This document shows positions 8,594 through 16,901 of a DNA stretch of 64,000 bases, piece by piece. Positions within the stretch are counted from its first letter, which is position 1; every line of letters starts with the position of its first letter. Below the pieces are notes generated by a model. That model had not been told where the DNA came from. It saw only the letters and a program-made list of their open reading frames with translations, and did no database searches. A program made the translations under genes and the position numbers. The DNA is from Scatomonas sp963928055 (GTDB taxonomy: Bacteria; Bacillota; Clostridia; Lachnospirales; Lachnospiraceae): contig CAWVDN010000004.1 in the NCBI GenBank assembly GCA_963928055.1, positions 62,001 through 126,000 of the forward strand, written 5' to 3'.

Positions 8594-8721
8594 GTTAGTT
8601 AAAACCAACAAAAGAATAGAAGAACAGAAATGAGAAAATTCGGGAGTATCTGCCTGTTTACAGGATTGATATTTGATAAACAGAAGAGTTGATTTCTGCG
8701 CAGTGGTTAGAAAAGACTAAC
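8594..8721 (+). promoter_or_regulatory. Two copies of a GTTAG-N6-CYAAC operator-like element
   Basis: Copy 1 is GTTAG (8594-8598), six bases, CCAAC (8605-8609). Copy 2 is GTTAG (8706-8710), six bases, CTAAC (8717-8721), a perfect inverted repeat. Both are followed by AAAAGAA and stand 112 bases apart in the leader of the heme island. The half-sites resemble those of DtxR/MtsR-type metalloregulator boxes (GTTAG/CTAAC), but the spacing is wider, so the regulator is not assigned. Confidence 0.5.
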
Positions 8722-8744
8722 AAAAGAAGAATGGAGAGAAGACA

Positions 8745-9230
8745 GTGAAAAAGAAAAAAATATGGATTCCGATCCTTGCGGCAGCGGTTGTTCTGGCTGT
8801 GATCTTTGCTGTTTCCTGGAGCCGTAAGCCGAAAGAGGTCACCAACTATGAAAATGAAAAGACTTTTGAGGAGTATCAGGAAAGTCCCGAAAGCACAGAG
8901 GAGACCGGCGGCCAGGGTCAGGGGATCAAAATTCCGGGCTATGAATCCATCGTGATCCCTGCCGGAACAAAAGAGGTTTCCGTGGAGCTTACAAATCCGG
9001 AGGAGAATCAGGTTTATTTTGAGATCTCTTTTTACCTGCCGGAAACGGAGGAGACGATCTACACCTCGGATCTGATCCGGCCGGGTCAGACCATTTACGA
9101 AATCACTCTGGAGAAAGAGATGGAGGCGGGAGAGTATCCACTGATCCTGCGCTATGCTGCCTATACCGCCGATGAGGCCATGGAACCCCGGAACGGGGCC
9201 CAGGTCAGCTGCAGCCTGATCGTTCAGTAA
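8745..9230 (+). CDS. Small membrane-anchored extracytoplasmic protein, unknown function
   Basis: A 161-residue protein with a basic start, one hydrophobic helix (residues ~5-24, WIPILAAAVVLAVIFAVSW) and no cleavage box, so it is probably an N-terminally anchored outside protein. A charged, Glu-rich linker (~30-60) leads to a beta-rich domain (~65-161) with IPGYESIVIPAGTKEVSVEL and a YFEISFYLPETEETIYTS strand pair. It starts at GTG 8745 after GGAGAG. I do not recognise an assigned family. It is the first gene after the heme-island promoter and lies 58 bases before the NEAT protein, so a part in surface heme capture or in presenting the NEAT proteins is possible but unproven. Confidence 0.75.
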   Translation: MKKKKIWIPILAAAVVLAVIFAVSWSRKPKEVTNYENEKTFEEYQESPESTEETGGQGQGIKIPGYESIVIPAGTKEVSVELTNPEENQVYFEISFYLPETEETIYTSDLIRPGQTIYEITLEKEMEAGEYPLILRYAAYTADEAMEPRNGAQVSCSLIVQ

Positions 9231-9288
9231 CGATGTTGCCGCGCGGAAGCGCTGTACATAAAAATATTCAATAAAGGAGGATTCAGTT

Positions 9289-10231
9289 ATGAAACTGAAG
9301 AAAATCTTATCCGGCGCCGTAACGGCCGCCCTGCTGGGAACTATGATGTGCACTACCGCCTTTGCCGCGGACTATGCCAACGGGGAGTATACGGGGGAGA
9401 TCCACTTCCTGAATGCCAACGGATCCGGAAACAACAGCATGTGTGATCCGATTTTCTGCCATGAGGCGGAGGTGGTGCTGACCGACGACGCAGCGGAGCT
9501 GACCTTCTACGTGGCCTATCCCATTCCCGCTTTTTCCGATCAGGGAACGGACGGAACCATCAAGGACGTAGTGTTCACCGTAGACGGCACGGGAGTACGC
9601 CGCGGAATCGGATATCACAGCCAAGCCGGAGAAAGTGTTTGACACAGACGCTTCTTTGTTCGGCATTTCCGCGGGAGACGAACTGCCCACCCAGGTGCTG
9701 TCTGTGGAACTTCCCAGAGATGTGCTGGATGAACTGGCAGCCGGCACCGTATCCGCCAGCGCCTATGTGAATGTATTCATGAACACGACCCAGAACTTTT
9801 TGTGAAGGTGACAGATCTGCAGGCAGCCGGCGGTTTCCCAGGAAACGGAAACCGACAGCCAGGACATGCAGATCACCGCGGAAGTGAAAGAAGAGGTATC
9901 CGCGCCTTCCTACACGGTAACCGTTCCGGCATCCGTAGCCATGGGCAGCTTAAGTACGGAACAGGAGAATGCCCTGTCCTATACCGTAAAGGTAGAGGCG
10001 GCCGATCTGAACGGGACCATTTCGGTTTCTGCTCCGCAGGAAGGCAGCCTGGTCAGCGGAGAAAACAGTCTGTCCTTTGCCAACAGTTTTGGAACACAGA
10101 CGGTATCCGCGGATACAGAGGGAACAGACCTTGAAGGAACGATCTCCATTACAGCAGAAGCAGTGGCTGCCGCCGCTGCGGGCAACTATACCGGAACCAC
10201 CACCTTCGCAATTTCTTACGCAGCAAACTGA
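9289..10231 (+). CDS. Secreted NEAT-domain heme-binding protein, three frameshifts
   Basis: Joined across frameshifts this is a protein of about 313 residues. It has a Sec signal peptide (residues 1-26, ending TTAFAA) and a NEAT-like domain (~27-180). The NEAT part has ADYANGEYTGEIHFLNANGS, then ELTFYVAYPIPAFSDQGTDG, and VNVFMNTTQNFFVKVTDL as the last strand. A second beta-rich module (~190-313) ends FAISYAAN and is shared with the next gene. NEAT domains bind heme or hemoproteins at the cell surface. There is no transmembrane tail or LPXTG-type motif, so it may be released or held by partner proteins. Frameshifts lie near 9620 (extra C), 9797-9801 (missing T) and 9833-9839 (extra T), each at a run of identical bases. 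Confidence 0.82.
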
Positions 10232-10276
10232 CGCTAACATTCCGGGATGACAGCAGACCGGAATCCATAAAGAAAA

Positions 10277-10322
10277 GGCGGAATCCTCCGGCAGATGCCA
10301 GGGAGGATTTCCGCCGTCTTTA
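10277..10322 (+). terminator. Hairpin after the first NEAT gene
   Basis: GGCGGAATCCTCC (10277-10289) pairs with GGAGGATTTCCGCC (10302-10315), followed by the weak T-rich GTCTTTAAG. It may reduce transcription between the first and second NEAT genes. Confidence 0.65.
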
Positions 10323-10346
10323 AGAAAAAACCATAAGGAGGAAAAG

Positions 10347-12527
10347 ATGAGACGAAATAGGGCCGTGAAAAAGTGGGGCGCAGGGCTTCTGGCAGCCGCC
10401 GTGACCCTGGGGACCTTCTGGCAGCCTCTGGGCGCCCGGGCCGCATCGGCAGAGCACTCCTCCGATTCCTACAGGGCAGAGGGAACCTTCCATATAGATC
10501 AGTTCGGCGAGTATGATATTCTCGCGGATGTGGATGTGACAGAGGGGATCATTACCGGGGTGGATATCACCGGGGAAAATTTCGGGGGCACCTACGCCGA
10601 TGTAAACCGAGGCAAGCTGCAGGCAGCCGCGGAGGGGAATGACAGAAGCCCTGACCGGTCTGTCGGATGAGGACGCGGAAGGGGATCCAGAAGGTAGACA
10701 CTGTGTCCGGGGCCACCTACTCCTCCAACGGGATCAAGGAGGCTGTGAAGGACGCCCTGCATCTGGAGACAGCGGAGGAGACCCCGGAGGTTCCGGAGGA
10801 GATCCCGGAGGCGGGCACCTACCGCATTACGGTGGCGGTACGAAGCGACGTGGTAGACCACAGCCTGGTGCAGGGGGATACAGCCCAGGCGGTTCTGGAG
10901 GTGGATGAAGCGGGCAATATGCAGCTTTTCCTACAGGATGATATCCGGAACCGATCAGGAGCCCCTGTACATTCTGGACTTTAACGGTTATTACCGGGAG
11001 AATGACCGCTCCGGGACCCTGACTATGGAGGGGGTCTCCTACAATACCCGGGAAGCAGGGGAGCATACGGTGGTCACAGATGTGTCCTTTCCCCTGACCG
11101 GCGGAATGAGCCGGTATTATTATAAGAATCTGTACCTGTATGTGCCGGCTATGAGCAATCTCAACGGGGAGATCAGCGGGATCGTATTTGAAAACGGACA
11201 TTTTAACGTGGACGGTATTGTGACTCTGTATTGGGATACGCTGACAAAGCAGGAGCCCCAGGAGGATTCCAGGAGTATGCAGATCTCGGCTCAGGTTCAG
11301 GAAGAAAGCTCTTCTCCGGACTATGAGGTTTCCATCCCATCCTCCATCGCCCTGGGAAGCCTGAGCCGGACCCAGGATAACGTGCAACCCTATGAGATCC
11401 GGGTATCCACAGAAAACCGGGAAGGGCAGATCCAGGTATCCGCTCCGGCGGAGGGACTGCTGGAAAGCGGCGGAAACAGTCTGGCCTTTGCCAATGATTT
11501 CGGCACCCAGACCTTTGACGCATCCTCGGAGAATCTTGTCCGGTCCGGAGAGAATGCCGTTCTGAAGGGAAATATTACGATCCGGGCGGAAGACGCGGCT
11601 GCGGCGGAGCCGGGGAAATTATACGGGGACGACTACGTTTACGATCAGCTGCAGGCAGAATGGCGGGGAGGAGCCGGATACCCCGGAGGATCCCGGGGAT
11701 CCGTCGGAAGATCAGCCCCTGGATATCCGGAACCTGGAGGACGGTGTGTACTCCCTTACGGGAACCATGGTCAAGACAGACCGCCAGACCTACTCCATGT
11801 CCAACGACGCCATCAACCATACGGTAAAGCTGACGGTGCATGAGGGCCAGTACGACCTGACCCTGGATTTTAAAGGATTGAAAATAAACGATTCCTACGG
11901 ATACCTGAGCCGGCTGAAATATTTCCTTACCGGCTATACGGTGGATTCCTACGGGAACCCCCAGGGAGAGCTGGCGGATGTGACCGTTGATTCCTATCAG
12001 ACCAATGAGGACGGAACAAGGGTCAAGGATACCTACGGCACGGATTATCCGGATCACGTGACCTTTGCCATGATCCCGGAGGCCCTGGAAGACGGCTATG
12101 TGCCTTTGCAGGTGTTCGTTCCTTTGATGGACGCCATTGCCAGCGGCACCGGCACCCAGGCGGTTGTACCTGAAGCTGGACTGGAGCAGCATCCAAAAAA
12201 CTACAGCGGATGATCCCGGTTTTACAGAGGAAGGCGGCAATTCGAACAGCGGAACGGATAACAATGGAAAGGATCCGGGAGACAGCGGCCTGACCGGCGG
12301 CGCCGGCCTGAGCGGAGGCTCCTCTTTAACCGGCGGCAGCAGCCTGAATGGAGGCAGCGGCCTGAACGGGGGCAGCGGCTTAAGCGGGCGGGGGCCTGGG
12401 CGGCACCTCTCTCACCTCCGGCGTGAAAACCGGGGATACTACCCGGGCAGGGGCCTGGGCGGCAGCGCTGGCTCTGGCGGGAATCCTGCTGACAGCGACA
12501 GTACTGAAAAAAAGAAACCGGGGCTGA
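10347..12527 (+). CDS. FMN-binding plus NEAT domain surface protein, several frameshifts
   Basis: Repaired, this is a surface protein of about 726 residues. Domains in order: a signal peptide (1-33, ending ARAAS); an FMN-binding domain (~40-130) with GITGVDITGENFGGTYADVN-like strands and the flavinylation motif VSGATYSS, whose Thr codon is at 10715-10717; a NEAT-like domain (~150-290) containing SRYYYKNLYLYVPAMSN; a beta module shared with the preceding protein (~310-430); a second NEAT-like domain (~460-610, SLTGTMVKTDRQTYSMSNDA to VPLQVFVPLMD); a Gly/Ser/Leu-rich linker; and a C-terminal membrane helix with a basic KKRNRG tail. FMN-binding domains of this kind are covalently flavinylated by ApbE; no apbE lies in the window. 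Frames change at about 10640, 10675, 10910-10960, 11640, 12150 and 12390. Confidence 0.82.
12284..12405 (+). repeat. Gly-Gly-Ser-Leu coding repeat in the surface protein linker
   Basis: Repeated 18-base units (for example AGCGGAGGCTCCTCTTTAAC and relatives) encode a run of LTGGAGL, LSGGSSL, LTGGSSL, LNGGSGL type hexapeptides. They form a flexible spacer between the second NEAT-like domain and the membrane anchor. Such repeats can change in copy number by slippage. Confidence 0.8.
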
Positions 12528-12540
12528 GAAAAAACAGCAG

Positions 12541-12577
12541 AGAAGGCTGGCAGCTGAAAAGCCCGGCCTTCTTTTTC
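12541..12577 (+). terminator. Intrinsic terminator between NEAT and shp-like genes
   Basis: GAAGGCTGG (12542-12550) pairs with the CCCGGCCTTC region (about 12562-12571) and is followed by TTTTTCC. The genes from shp onward may therefore depend on read-through or another promoter. Confidence 0.72.
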
Positions 12578-12626
12578 CTGGATACCGTCGAGCGCTGCGT
12601 GAAACGGCTGAAAGGAGATATAAAAT

Positions 12627-13679
12627 ATGGAAAGCAAACGATACAGAAAACCCCTGGCCGGATTTCTGGGGGCATTGGCAGCCCTGTTTTTCTGGGCGGG
12701 TTTTTCGGCAGTTTCTGTCCGGGCGGAGAGCGGTACCGTATATACCTGTGTGATCCATCCATGCTACGCGCACCCGGTGACAGGGGTCATTGAAGATTCC
12801 GGCGGGGAAGCTTCCTATGCTACCGGCCAGGGCATGGTGGACAGCGCTGTATATACTACCGGTATGCTGGAGGTGACGGACAGCGGAAACTATTATCTGA
12901 CCATTCGTTTAAGCCTTATGGATTACACCAGCGGCCATTCTTTCTGGGTGCAGTCTGTAGGAGACTCCGGCTGGTCTACGCCTGCGCTGGGAGTAACCGG
13001 GAGCGGTACGGACAGCAGCGGAGGGACCACAGATGTCTGCATCCAGGTGCCCAGCGAGAATTGCGTGATCCGGGGTTCCATGTATGTACAGCCTATGGGA
13101 AGGGATGTGATCTTTTATCTGTATCCCAGCGACTTTACCCAAGGGAACAGTACGGATATGAATGCCACCATGGTGACAGCAGAGGAAACACCTGTCCCGA
13201 CTCCGGCTGCCACAGCGGCGCCTACTCAGGAGCCGGAGGCTGCCGCGACCCCTGTCCCCACGGCATCCCCTACAGCGGCGCCCACCCAGGAGCCGGAATC
13301 TGCCGCGACCCCTGCCCCTGCGGCATCTCCCACGGCCGTTCCGGAAGCTGCGGAAACACCGGAGCCTGCTTCCACGCCGGAAGCCCAGGAGGAGGAACTG
13401 CAGAATACCATTACGGAGGAGGCAGTCCCCGTATCCGACAGCGGCGGGGAGGAGTCTTTAAATGCATCCCAGGGCTTAAGTCTGTCCACCCAGGAGGAAG
13501 CGGCGGCGGAAGAAACCGGCGCTTCCGGGGTGTCCGGATCCCGGATCGCGGAGTATACCATCTCTCTGACCCTTTCCGGGCTGATCCTGCTGGCGGCAGG
13601 TTCCGGCGTGGTATATCTGTTCCGGAAAAACTGGAAGAAATGGGGAGGCGGTTATGAAGACGATGACGAAGAGGAGTAA
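12627..13679 (+). CDS. shp: Shp-like cell-surface heme-binding protein
   Basis: A 350-residue protein with a signal peptide (1-33, AVSVRAES), an N-terminal beta-sandwich (~34-170), a Pro/Thr/Ala/Glu-rich wall spacer with 20-residue repeats (~185-270), and a C-terminal helix (~315-336) with a basic/acidic tail (FRKNWKKWGGGYEDDDEEE). The first domain matches the HemeBinding_Shp family: YTCVIHPCYAHPVTGVIED, then ATGQGMVDSAVY and SMYVQPMGRDVIFYLY. In streptococcal Shp two Met residues clamp heme; Met70 and Met157 (or Met152) are plausible equivalents here, by inference. Shp takes heme from surface receptors and hands it to HtsA, and the gene directly downstream is an htsA homologue whose start overlaps the shp end by 26 bases. 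Confidence 0.85.
   Translation: MESKRYRKPLAGFLGALAALFFWAGFSAVSVRAESGTVYTCVIHPCYAHPVTGVIEDSGGEASYATGQGMVDSAVYTTGMLEVTDSGNYYLTIRLSLMDYTSGHSFWVQSVGDSGWSTPALGVTGSGTDSSGGTTDVCIQVPSENCVIRGSMYVQPMGRDVIFYLYPSDFTQGNSTDMNATMVTAEETPVPTPAATAAPTQEPEAAATPVPTASPTAAPTQEPESAATPAPAASPTAVPEAAETPEPASTPEAQEEELQNTITEEAVPVSDSGGEESLNASQGLSLSTQEEAAAEETGASGVSGSRIAEYTISLTLSGLILLAAGSGVVYLFRKNWKKWGGGYEDDDEEE
13212..13331 (+). repeat. 60-bp coding repeat, two copies, Pro/Thr/Ala spacer of Shp
   Basis: Two 60-base units starting at 13212 and 13272 (both ACAGCGGCGCC...) encode TAAPTQEPEAAATPVPTASP and a close copy, with more diverged PT-rich sequence on both sides. This is a cell-wall-spanning stalk. Confidence 0.85.
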
Positions 13680-14712
13680 AAGTCCGGTATCCGGAAAAAA
13701 GTTGCGGAACCATTTCCGGAGAAGCATTCCGGCAGGGTTGGCGGCCTTTTGTCTGCTTCTGTCCGGATGCTCCGCCGGAGAGGGCCATGCTTCTTCGGAA
13801 AGCGGTTCCGGAGAACCGGAGAATTTGGCGGAAACGCTGCTGGAGATCAGCGATCCCCGGGAGAAGGCCGCGGTGGAGGCGGCAAAAGCGAAGGTGGCGG
13901 CCATGGAGGAGGAACCCGGGATCATTGCCACTTCCCCGGCTGTTGCGGAGATCTGTGACCGGCTGGAGCTGGACCTTATAGGCATCTGCAGCAGCAGTTC
14001 CGACCTTCCGGAGCGCTACCGGGAACTGCCCCAGGTAGGAACCGCCATGGCCCCGGATATGGAACTGGTGGCTTCTCTGGATCCGGACTGGATCCTAAGC
14101 CCTTCCAGTCTTCAGTCGGATCTCCAGCCGAAATACGAGGCCATTGATACAGACTGGGCCTTTCTGAATCTCCGGAGCGTGCCGGGCATGTACCGGTCCA
14201 TCCAGGAGCTGGGGGAGATCTTTGGCCGGGAAGAGCAGGCCCGGGCAATGGTTGAGGAGTTTACGGAATTTTATGAGGAATATCAAACCCGGAATGAAGG
14301 GAAGGAGGCGCCCAAGGTGCTGGTGCTTATGGGGCTTCCCGGCTCCTATATCATTGCTACGGAGAATTCCTATGTGGGAAGCCTGGTGGAACTGGCCGGG
14401 GGAGAAAATGTCTATGCCGGTACGGATCAGGAATTTCTTACGGTAAACACGGAAGATATGAAGACCAAAGAGCCGGACGTGATCCTCTGTGCCGCCCATG
14501 TCCTGCCGGATCAGGTTATGGAGATGTTTCAGGAAGACTTTGAAACCAATGATATCTGGCAGCATTTTCAGGCGGTGCAGGAAGACCGGGTCTATAACCT
14601 GTCTTACGAACTGTTCGGCATGAGCGCTACTTTTCGCTATCCGGAAGCTCTGGAGGAACTGCAGCCCCTGCTTTACCCGGAGGAAAAGACGGCGGAAGAA
14701 GCGGCGCGGTAA
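13654..14712 (+). CDS. htsA: Heme ABC transporter substrate-binding lipoprotein (HtsA/IsdE-like)
   Basis: A 352-residue lipoprotein. A basic start and hydrophobic stretch lead to the lipobox LLLSGC with Cys39 as the lipidation site. The rest is a class III binding-protein fold: GIIATSPAVAEICDRL, then PDMELVASLDPDWILS, a helical bridge, and VILCAAHVLPDQVMEMF. In IsdE and HtsA heme is held by one Met and one His. Here the Met in VGTAMAPDM (Met132) and the His in CAAHVLP (His282) occupy the matching motifs, so it very probably binds heme. Start ATG 13654 has GGGAGG seven bases upstream and lies inside the end of shp, suggesting translational coupling. Confidence 0.9.
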   Translation: MKTMTKRSKSPVSGKKLRNHFRRSIPAGLAAFCLLLSGCSAGEGHASSESGSGEPENLAETLLEISDPREKAAVEAAKAKVAAMEEEPGIIATSPAVAEICDRLELDLIGICSSSSDLPERYRELPQVGTAMAPDMELVASLDPDWILSPSSLQSDLQPKYEAIDTDWAFLNLRSVPGMYRSIQELGEIFGREEQARAMVEEFTEFYEEYQTRNEGKEAPKVLVLMGLPGSYIIATENSYVGSLVELAGGENVYAGTDQEFLTVNTEDMKTKEPDVILCAAHVLPDQVMEMFQEDFETNDIWQHFQAVQEDRVYNLSYELFGMSATFRYPEALEELQPLLYPEEKTAEEAAR

Positions 14713-14725
14713 AGGAGAAAAAGAG

Positions 14726-15682
14726 ATGGAAGAGACAAAACAGATACAGGAAAAACCGGAGCCCTCTCTGGAGCAGCAGGACAGGAACAGGCGGAACAGA
14801 AAACGGGTCCGGGCGGTCCTTTCTTTTGTGATCATGGCCCTGCTGCTTCTGGCTCTCTTTTTTGCCTCCGTCAACATCGGCAGTCTGAAGGTGAGCTTTC
14901 CGGAAATGCTCCGGGGCATGCTGGGGGATATGAGTGAAAACGCAGCTGCTGTCTTTGATCTGCGTTTTCCCCGGATCTTTATTTCCATGCTGGCGGCAGT
15001 GGTGATCACGGCTTTTGTGCCCTCCCTGTTCTTTTTTACGCCGGTCTTTGCTTTTCTGGGAGGGGTGCTGGCCTTTTTTCTGGTCTACACCCTGTCCTGG
15101 AAGGGCGGCCTGAGCCCTCTGCGGATCATCCTGGTGGGCGTAGCGGTAAACGCCCTGTTTTCCGGATTATCCAGCGCCCTGAATTCCATGACCGGCGGAA
15201 ACACTTCCGGAGTGGCAGCCATTGTCAACGGAAATATTACCATGAAAACCTGGGAGGATGTAAGGACGCTGCTTCCCTATGTGGCGGCGGGGCTGTTTCT
15301 GGCCCTGTGTTTTGCGGGACGGTGCAATCTGATGTCCCTGGAGGACAAAACCGCCAGAAGCCTGGGGGTGAATGTGAATTCTCTGCGGATCCGGATTTCT
15401 CTGGCGGCTGTCCTGCTGGCAGGGATCTCCACGGCGGTGGCAGGGGCCGTCAGCTTTCTGGGGCTGATCGTACCTCATATGGGCCGGCTCCTGGTGGGCA
15501 GCGACCATCGGGCCCTGATCCCCTTCTCCATGCTGCTGGGTGCCTTTACCTATCTGCTGGCGGATACCATCGGCCGGACCATGGCCGCCCTCTACGAGAT
15601 CTCCGCGTCGATCATTATGAGCGTGGCAGGCGGCCCCTTCTTTATCTTACTGCTCAGGAGGTCAAAAAAATATGCAGGATAA
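14726..15682 (+). CDS. htsB: Heme ABC transporter permease (HtsB/FecCD family), internal deletion
   Basis: A 318-residue FecCD/BtuC-type permease. It has a charged cytoplasmic N-terminus of ~35 residues, then helices with SVNIGSLKVSFPEML, VFDLRFPRIFISML, VGVAVNALFSGLSSALNSM, KTARSLGVNVNSLRIRISLAA, FLGLIVPHMGRLLVGSDHRALI and a C-terminal GGPFFILLLRRSK. After PRIFISML the sequence jumps directly to AAVVITAFVPSLFFF. The usual next part of this family, the GxxLAxSGxxxQxxxxNPLAxPxxLGxxxGA segment of roughly 35-40 residues (one to two helices), is absent although the frame is kept. The product may be defective, or the deletion may be an assembly collapse. It sits between htsA and htsC genes. Confidence 0.85.
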   Translation: MEETKQIQEKPEPSLEQQDRNRRNRKRVRAVLSFVIMALLLLALFFASVNIGSLKVSFPEMLRGMLGDMSENAAAVFDLRFPRIFISMLAAVVITAFVPSLFFFTPVFAFLGGVLAFFLVYTLSWKGGLSPLRIILVGVAVNALFSGLSSALNSMTGGNTSGVAAIVNGNITMKTWEDVRTLLPYVAAGLFLALCFAGRCNLMSLEDKTARSLGVNVNSLRIRISLAAVLLAGISTAVAGAVSFLGLIVPHMGRLLVGSDHRALIPFSMLLGAFTYLLADTIGRTMAALYEISASIIMSVAGGPFFILLLRRSKKYAG

Positions 15683-16460
15683 AACCAGAAAAAAACCGGC
15701 TATGGAGGTGCGGGATCTGTATTTTTCCTACGGAAAAAACAAAGTGCTGAAAGGGGTGTCCCTGAAGATCGAAGAAGGGAAGATCACCACGATCCTGGGG
15801 GCCAACGGCTGCGGAAAATCTGCGCTGTTTTATCTGATGACCCGAAATCTCCTGCCCAGGAAGGGCAATATCTTTCTTCAGGGGAAGAATATTCTGAATC
15901 TGGGAGGGAAGGAGTTCGCGAAAAAGGTTTCCATCGTCCACCAGTACAATACCTCCAGCGATGACATTACCGTGGAACGGCTGGTGTCCTTCGGAAGGAC
16001 CCCCCACATGAAAATGATGCAGGGGAGAAGCCAGGAGGATCAGCGGCTGATCCGCTGGGCCATGGAGGTTACCGGGGTGGAGAAATACCGGAACCGGGAG
16101 GTGTCCCGGCTTTCCGGGGGGCAGCGGCAGAGAGTGTGGATCGCTATGGCCCTGGCCCAGAATACAAAGATCCTGTTTCTGGATGAACCCACGACCTATC
16201 TGGATATCCGCTATCAGATCCAGATCCTGGAACTGGTGAAGCGGCTGAACCGGGAGTTTGGCATCACCATGGTTATGGTGCTCCACGATATCAACCAGGC
16301 CATTTATTTCTCAGACGAGATCATCGGCCTGAAGGATGGAAAGGTGACGGTCCAGGGAGAGCCGGAAAGGGTCATTGACCGGGAGAGCATTGCGAGAATG
16401 TACGGCATTGATCTGGAAGTAAAGGAGATGGACGGGCGCAAATTTGTGCTGACGGTCTGA
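15672..16460 (+). CDS. htsC: Heme ABC transporter ATP-binding protein (HtsC/FepC-like)
   Basis: A 262-residue ABC ATPase of the iron/heme/B12 importer group. The Walker A motif is GANGCGKS, the Q-loop SIVHQYNTSSDDITVERLVSFGR is typical of FepC/HtsC proteins, the signature is LSGGQRQR, Walker B is ILFLDEP and the switch is VLHD. It overlaps the permease gene by 11 bases and ends 18 bases before the DUF454 gene, so all belong to one operon. It powers uptake of heme delivered by the HtsA-like lipoprotein. All catalytic motifs are intact, in contrast to the shortened permease. Confidence 0.93.
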   Translation: MQDKTRKKPAMEVRDLYFSYGKNKVLKGVSLKIEEGKITTILGANGCGKSALFYLMTRNLLPRKGNIFLQGKNILNLGGKEFAKKVSIVHQYNTSSDDITVERLVSFGRTPHMKMMQGRSQEDQRLIRWAMEVTGVEKYRNREVSRLSGGQRQRVWIAMALAQNTKILFLDEPTTYLDIRYQIQILELVKRLNREFGITMVMVLHDINQAIYFSDEIIGLKDGKVTVQGEPERVIDRESIARMYGIDLEVKEMDGRKFVLTV

Positions 16461-16478
16461 GAAGGGAGGAAGATCTAT

Positions 16479-16901
16479 ATGAAACGAAATCCGCTGCGGA
16501 TTCTCTGGCTGCTGCTGGGGCTGCTCTGTCTGGCATTGGGAACGGTGGGGGTAGTGCTGCCCATTCTTCCCTCCGTGCCCTTCTATCTGGCTACGGTGTT
16601 CTGCTTTGCCAAAAGTTCTGAAAAGCTTCACAGCTGGTTCCTGGGCACAGCCCTTTATAAAAAGAATCTGGAGAGCTTTGTGGAGAGGCGGGCGATGACC
16701 ATGAAGACAAAGCTGACCATAGTAGGCACGGTAACCCTGGTCACGGGGGCAGGGTTCCTCCTTATGCGTGCCGTGCCGGCGGGGCGGATCTGCCTGGCGG
16801 TGGTATGGGTCTGCCATCTTCTGTATTTCTTTGCCCGGGTGAAGACCCTGAAGCCCGGGGAGAGCGTCCGAACAGAGGAGAAGGGAGGAGGACAGCGATG
16901 A
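16479..16901 (+). CDS. DUF454/YbaN family inner membrane protein
   Basis: A 140-residue membrane protein with three or four hydrophobic segments. The family signature is clear: LGTVGVVLPILPSVPFYLAT, then CFAKSSEKLHSWF and YKKNLESFVERRAMTMKTK. YbaN/DUF454 proteins are small and of unknown function; members in streptococci and clostridia often sit in heme or iron loci, as here. It follows htsC by 18 bases and overlaps the next ABC exporter gene by four bases (ATGA at 16898-16901), which indicates translational coupling and a shared role, possibly in membrane handling of heme. The role is inferred from context only. Confidence 0.85.
   Translation: MKRNPLRILWLLLGLLCLALGTVGVVLPILPSVPFYLATVFCFAKSSEKLHSWFLGTALYKKNLESFVERRAMTMKTKLTIVGTVTLVTGAGFLLMRAVPAGRICLAVVWVCHLLYFFARVKTLKPGESVRTEEKGGGQR

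Larger units (their letters stand above)
8357..8744. other. Divergent intergenic region upstream of the heme island
   Basis: This 388-base gap separates the leftward GNAT gene from the rightward heme locus. It holds a possible GNAT promoter (minus-strand TATAAT, 8429-8434), a strong rightward promoter (8525-8553), a poly-T tract (about 8575-8586), and two copies of a GTTAG-N6-CYAACAAAAGAA element at 8594 and 8706. A 20-codon frame (8630-8692) lies between these copies; it is AT-rich, short and of doubtful reality. Confidence 0.7.

Noticed and set aside
8630..8692. 20-codon leader peptide in the heme-island leader
   Set aside because: It has a start and stop but a poor ribosome site and no recognisable regulatory codon pattern. 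Kept only as a remark, not as a gene.
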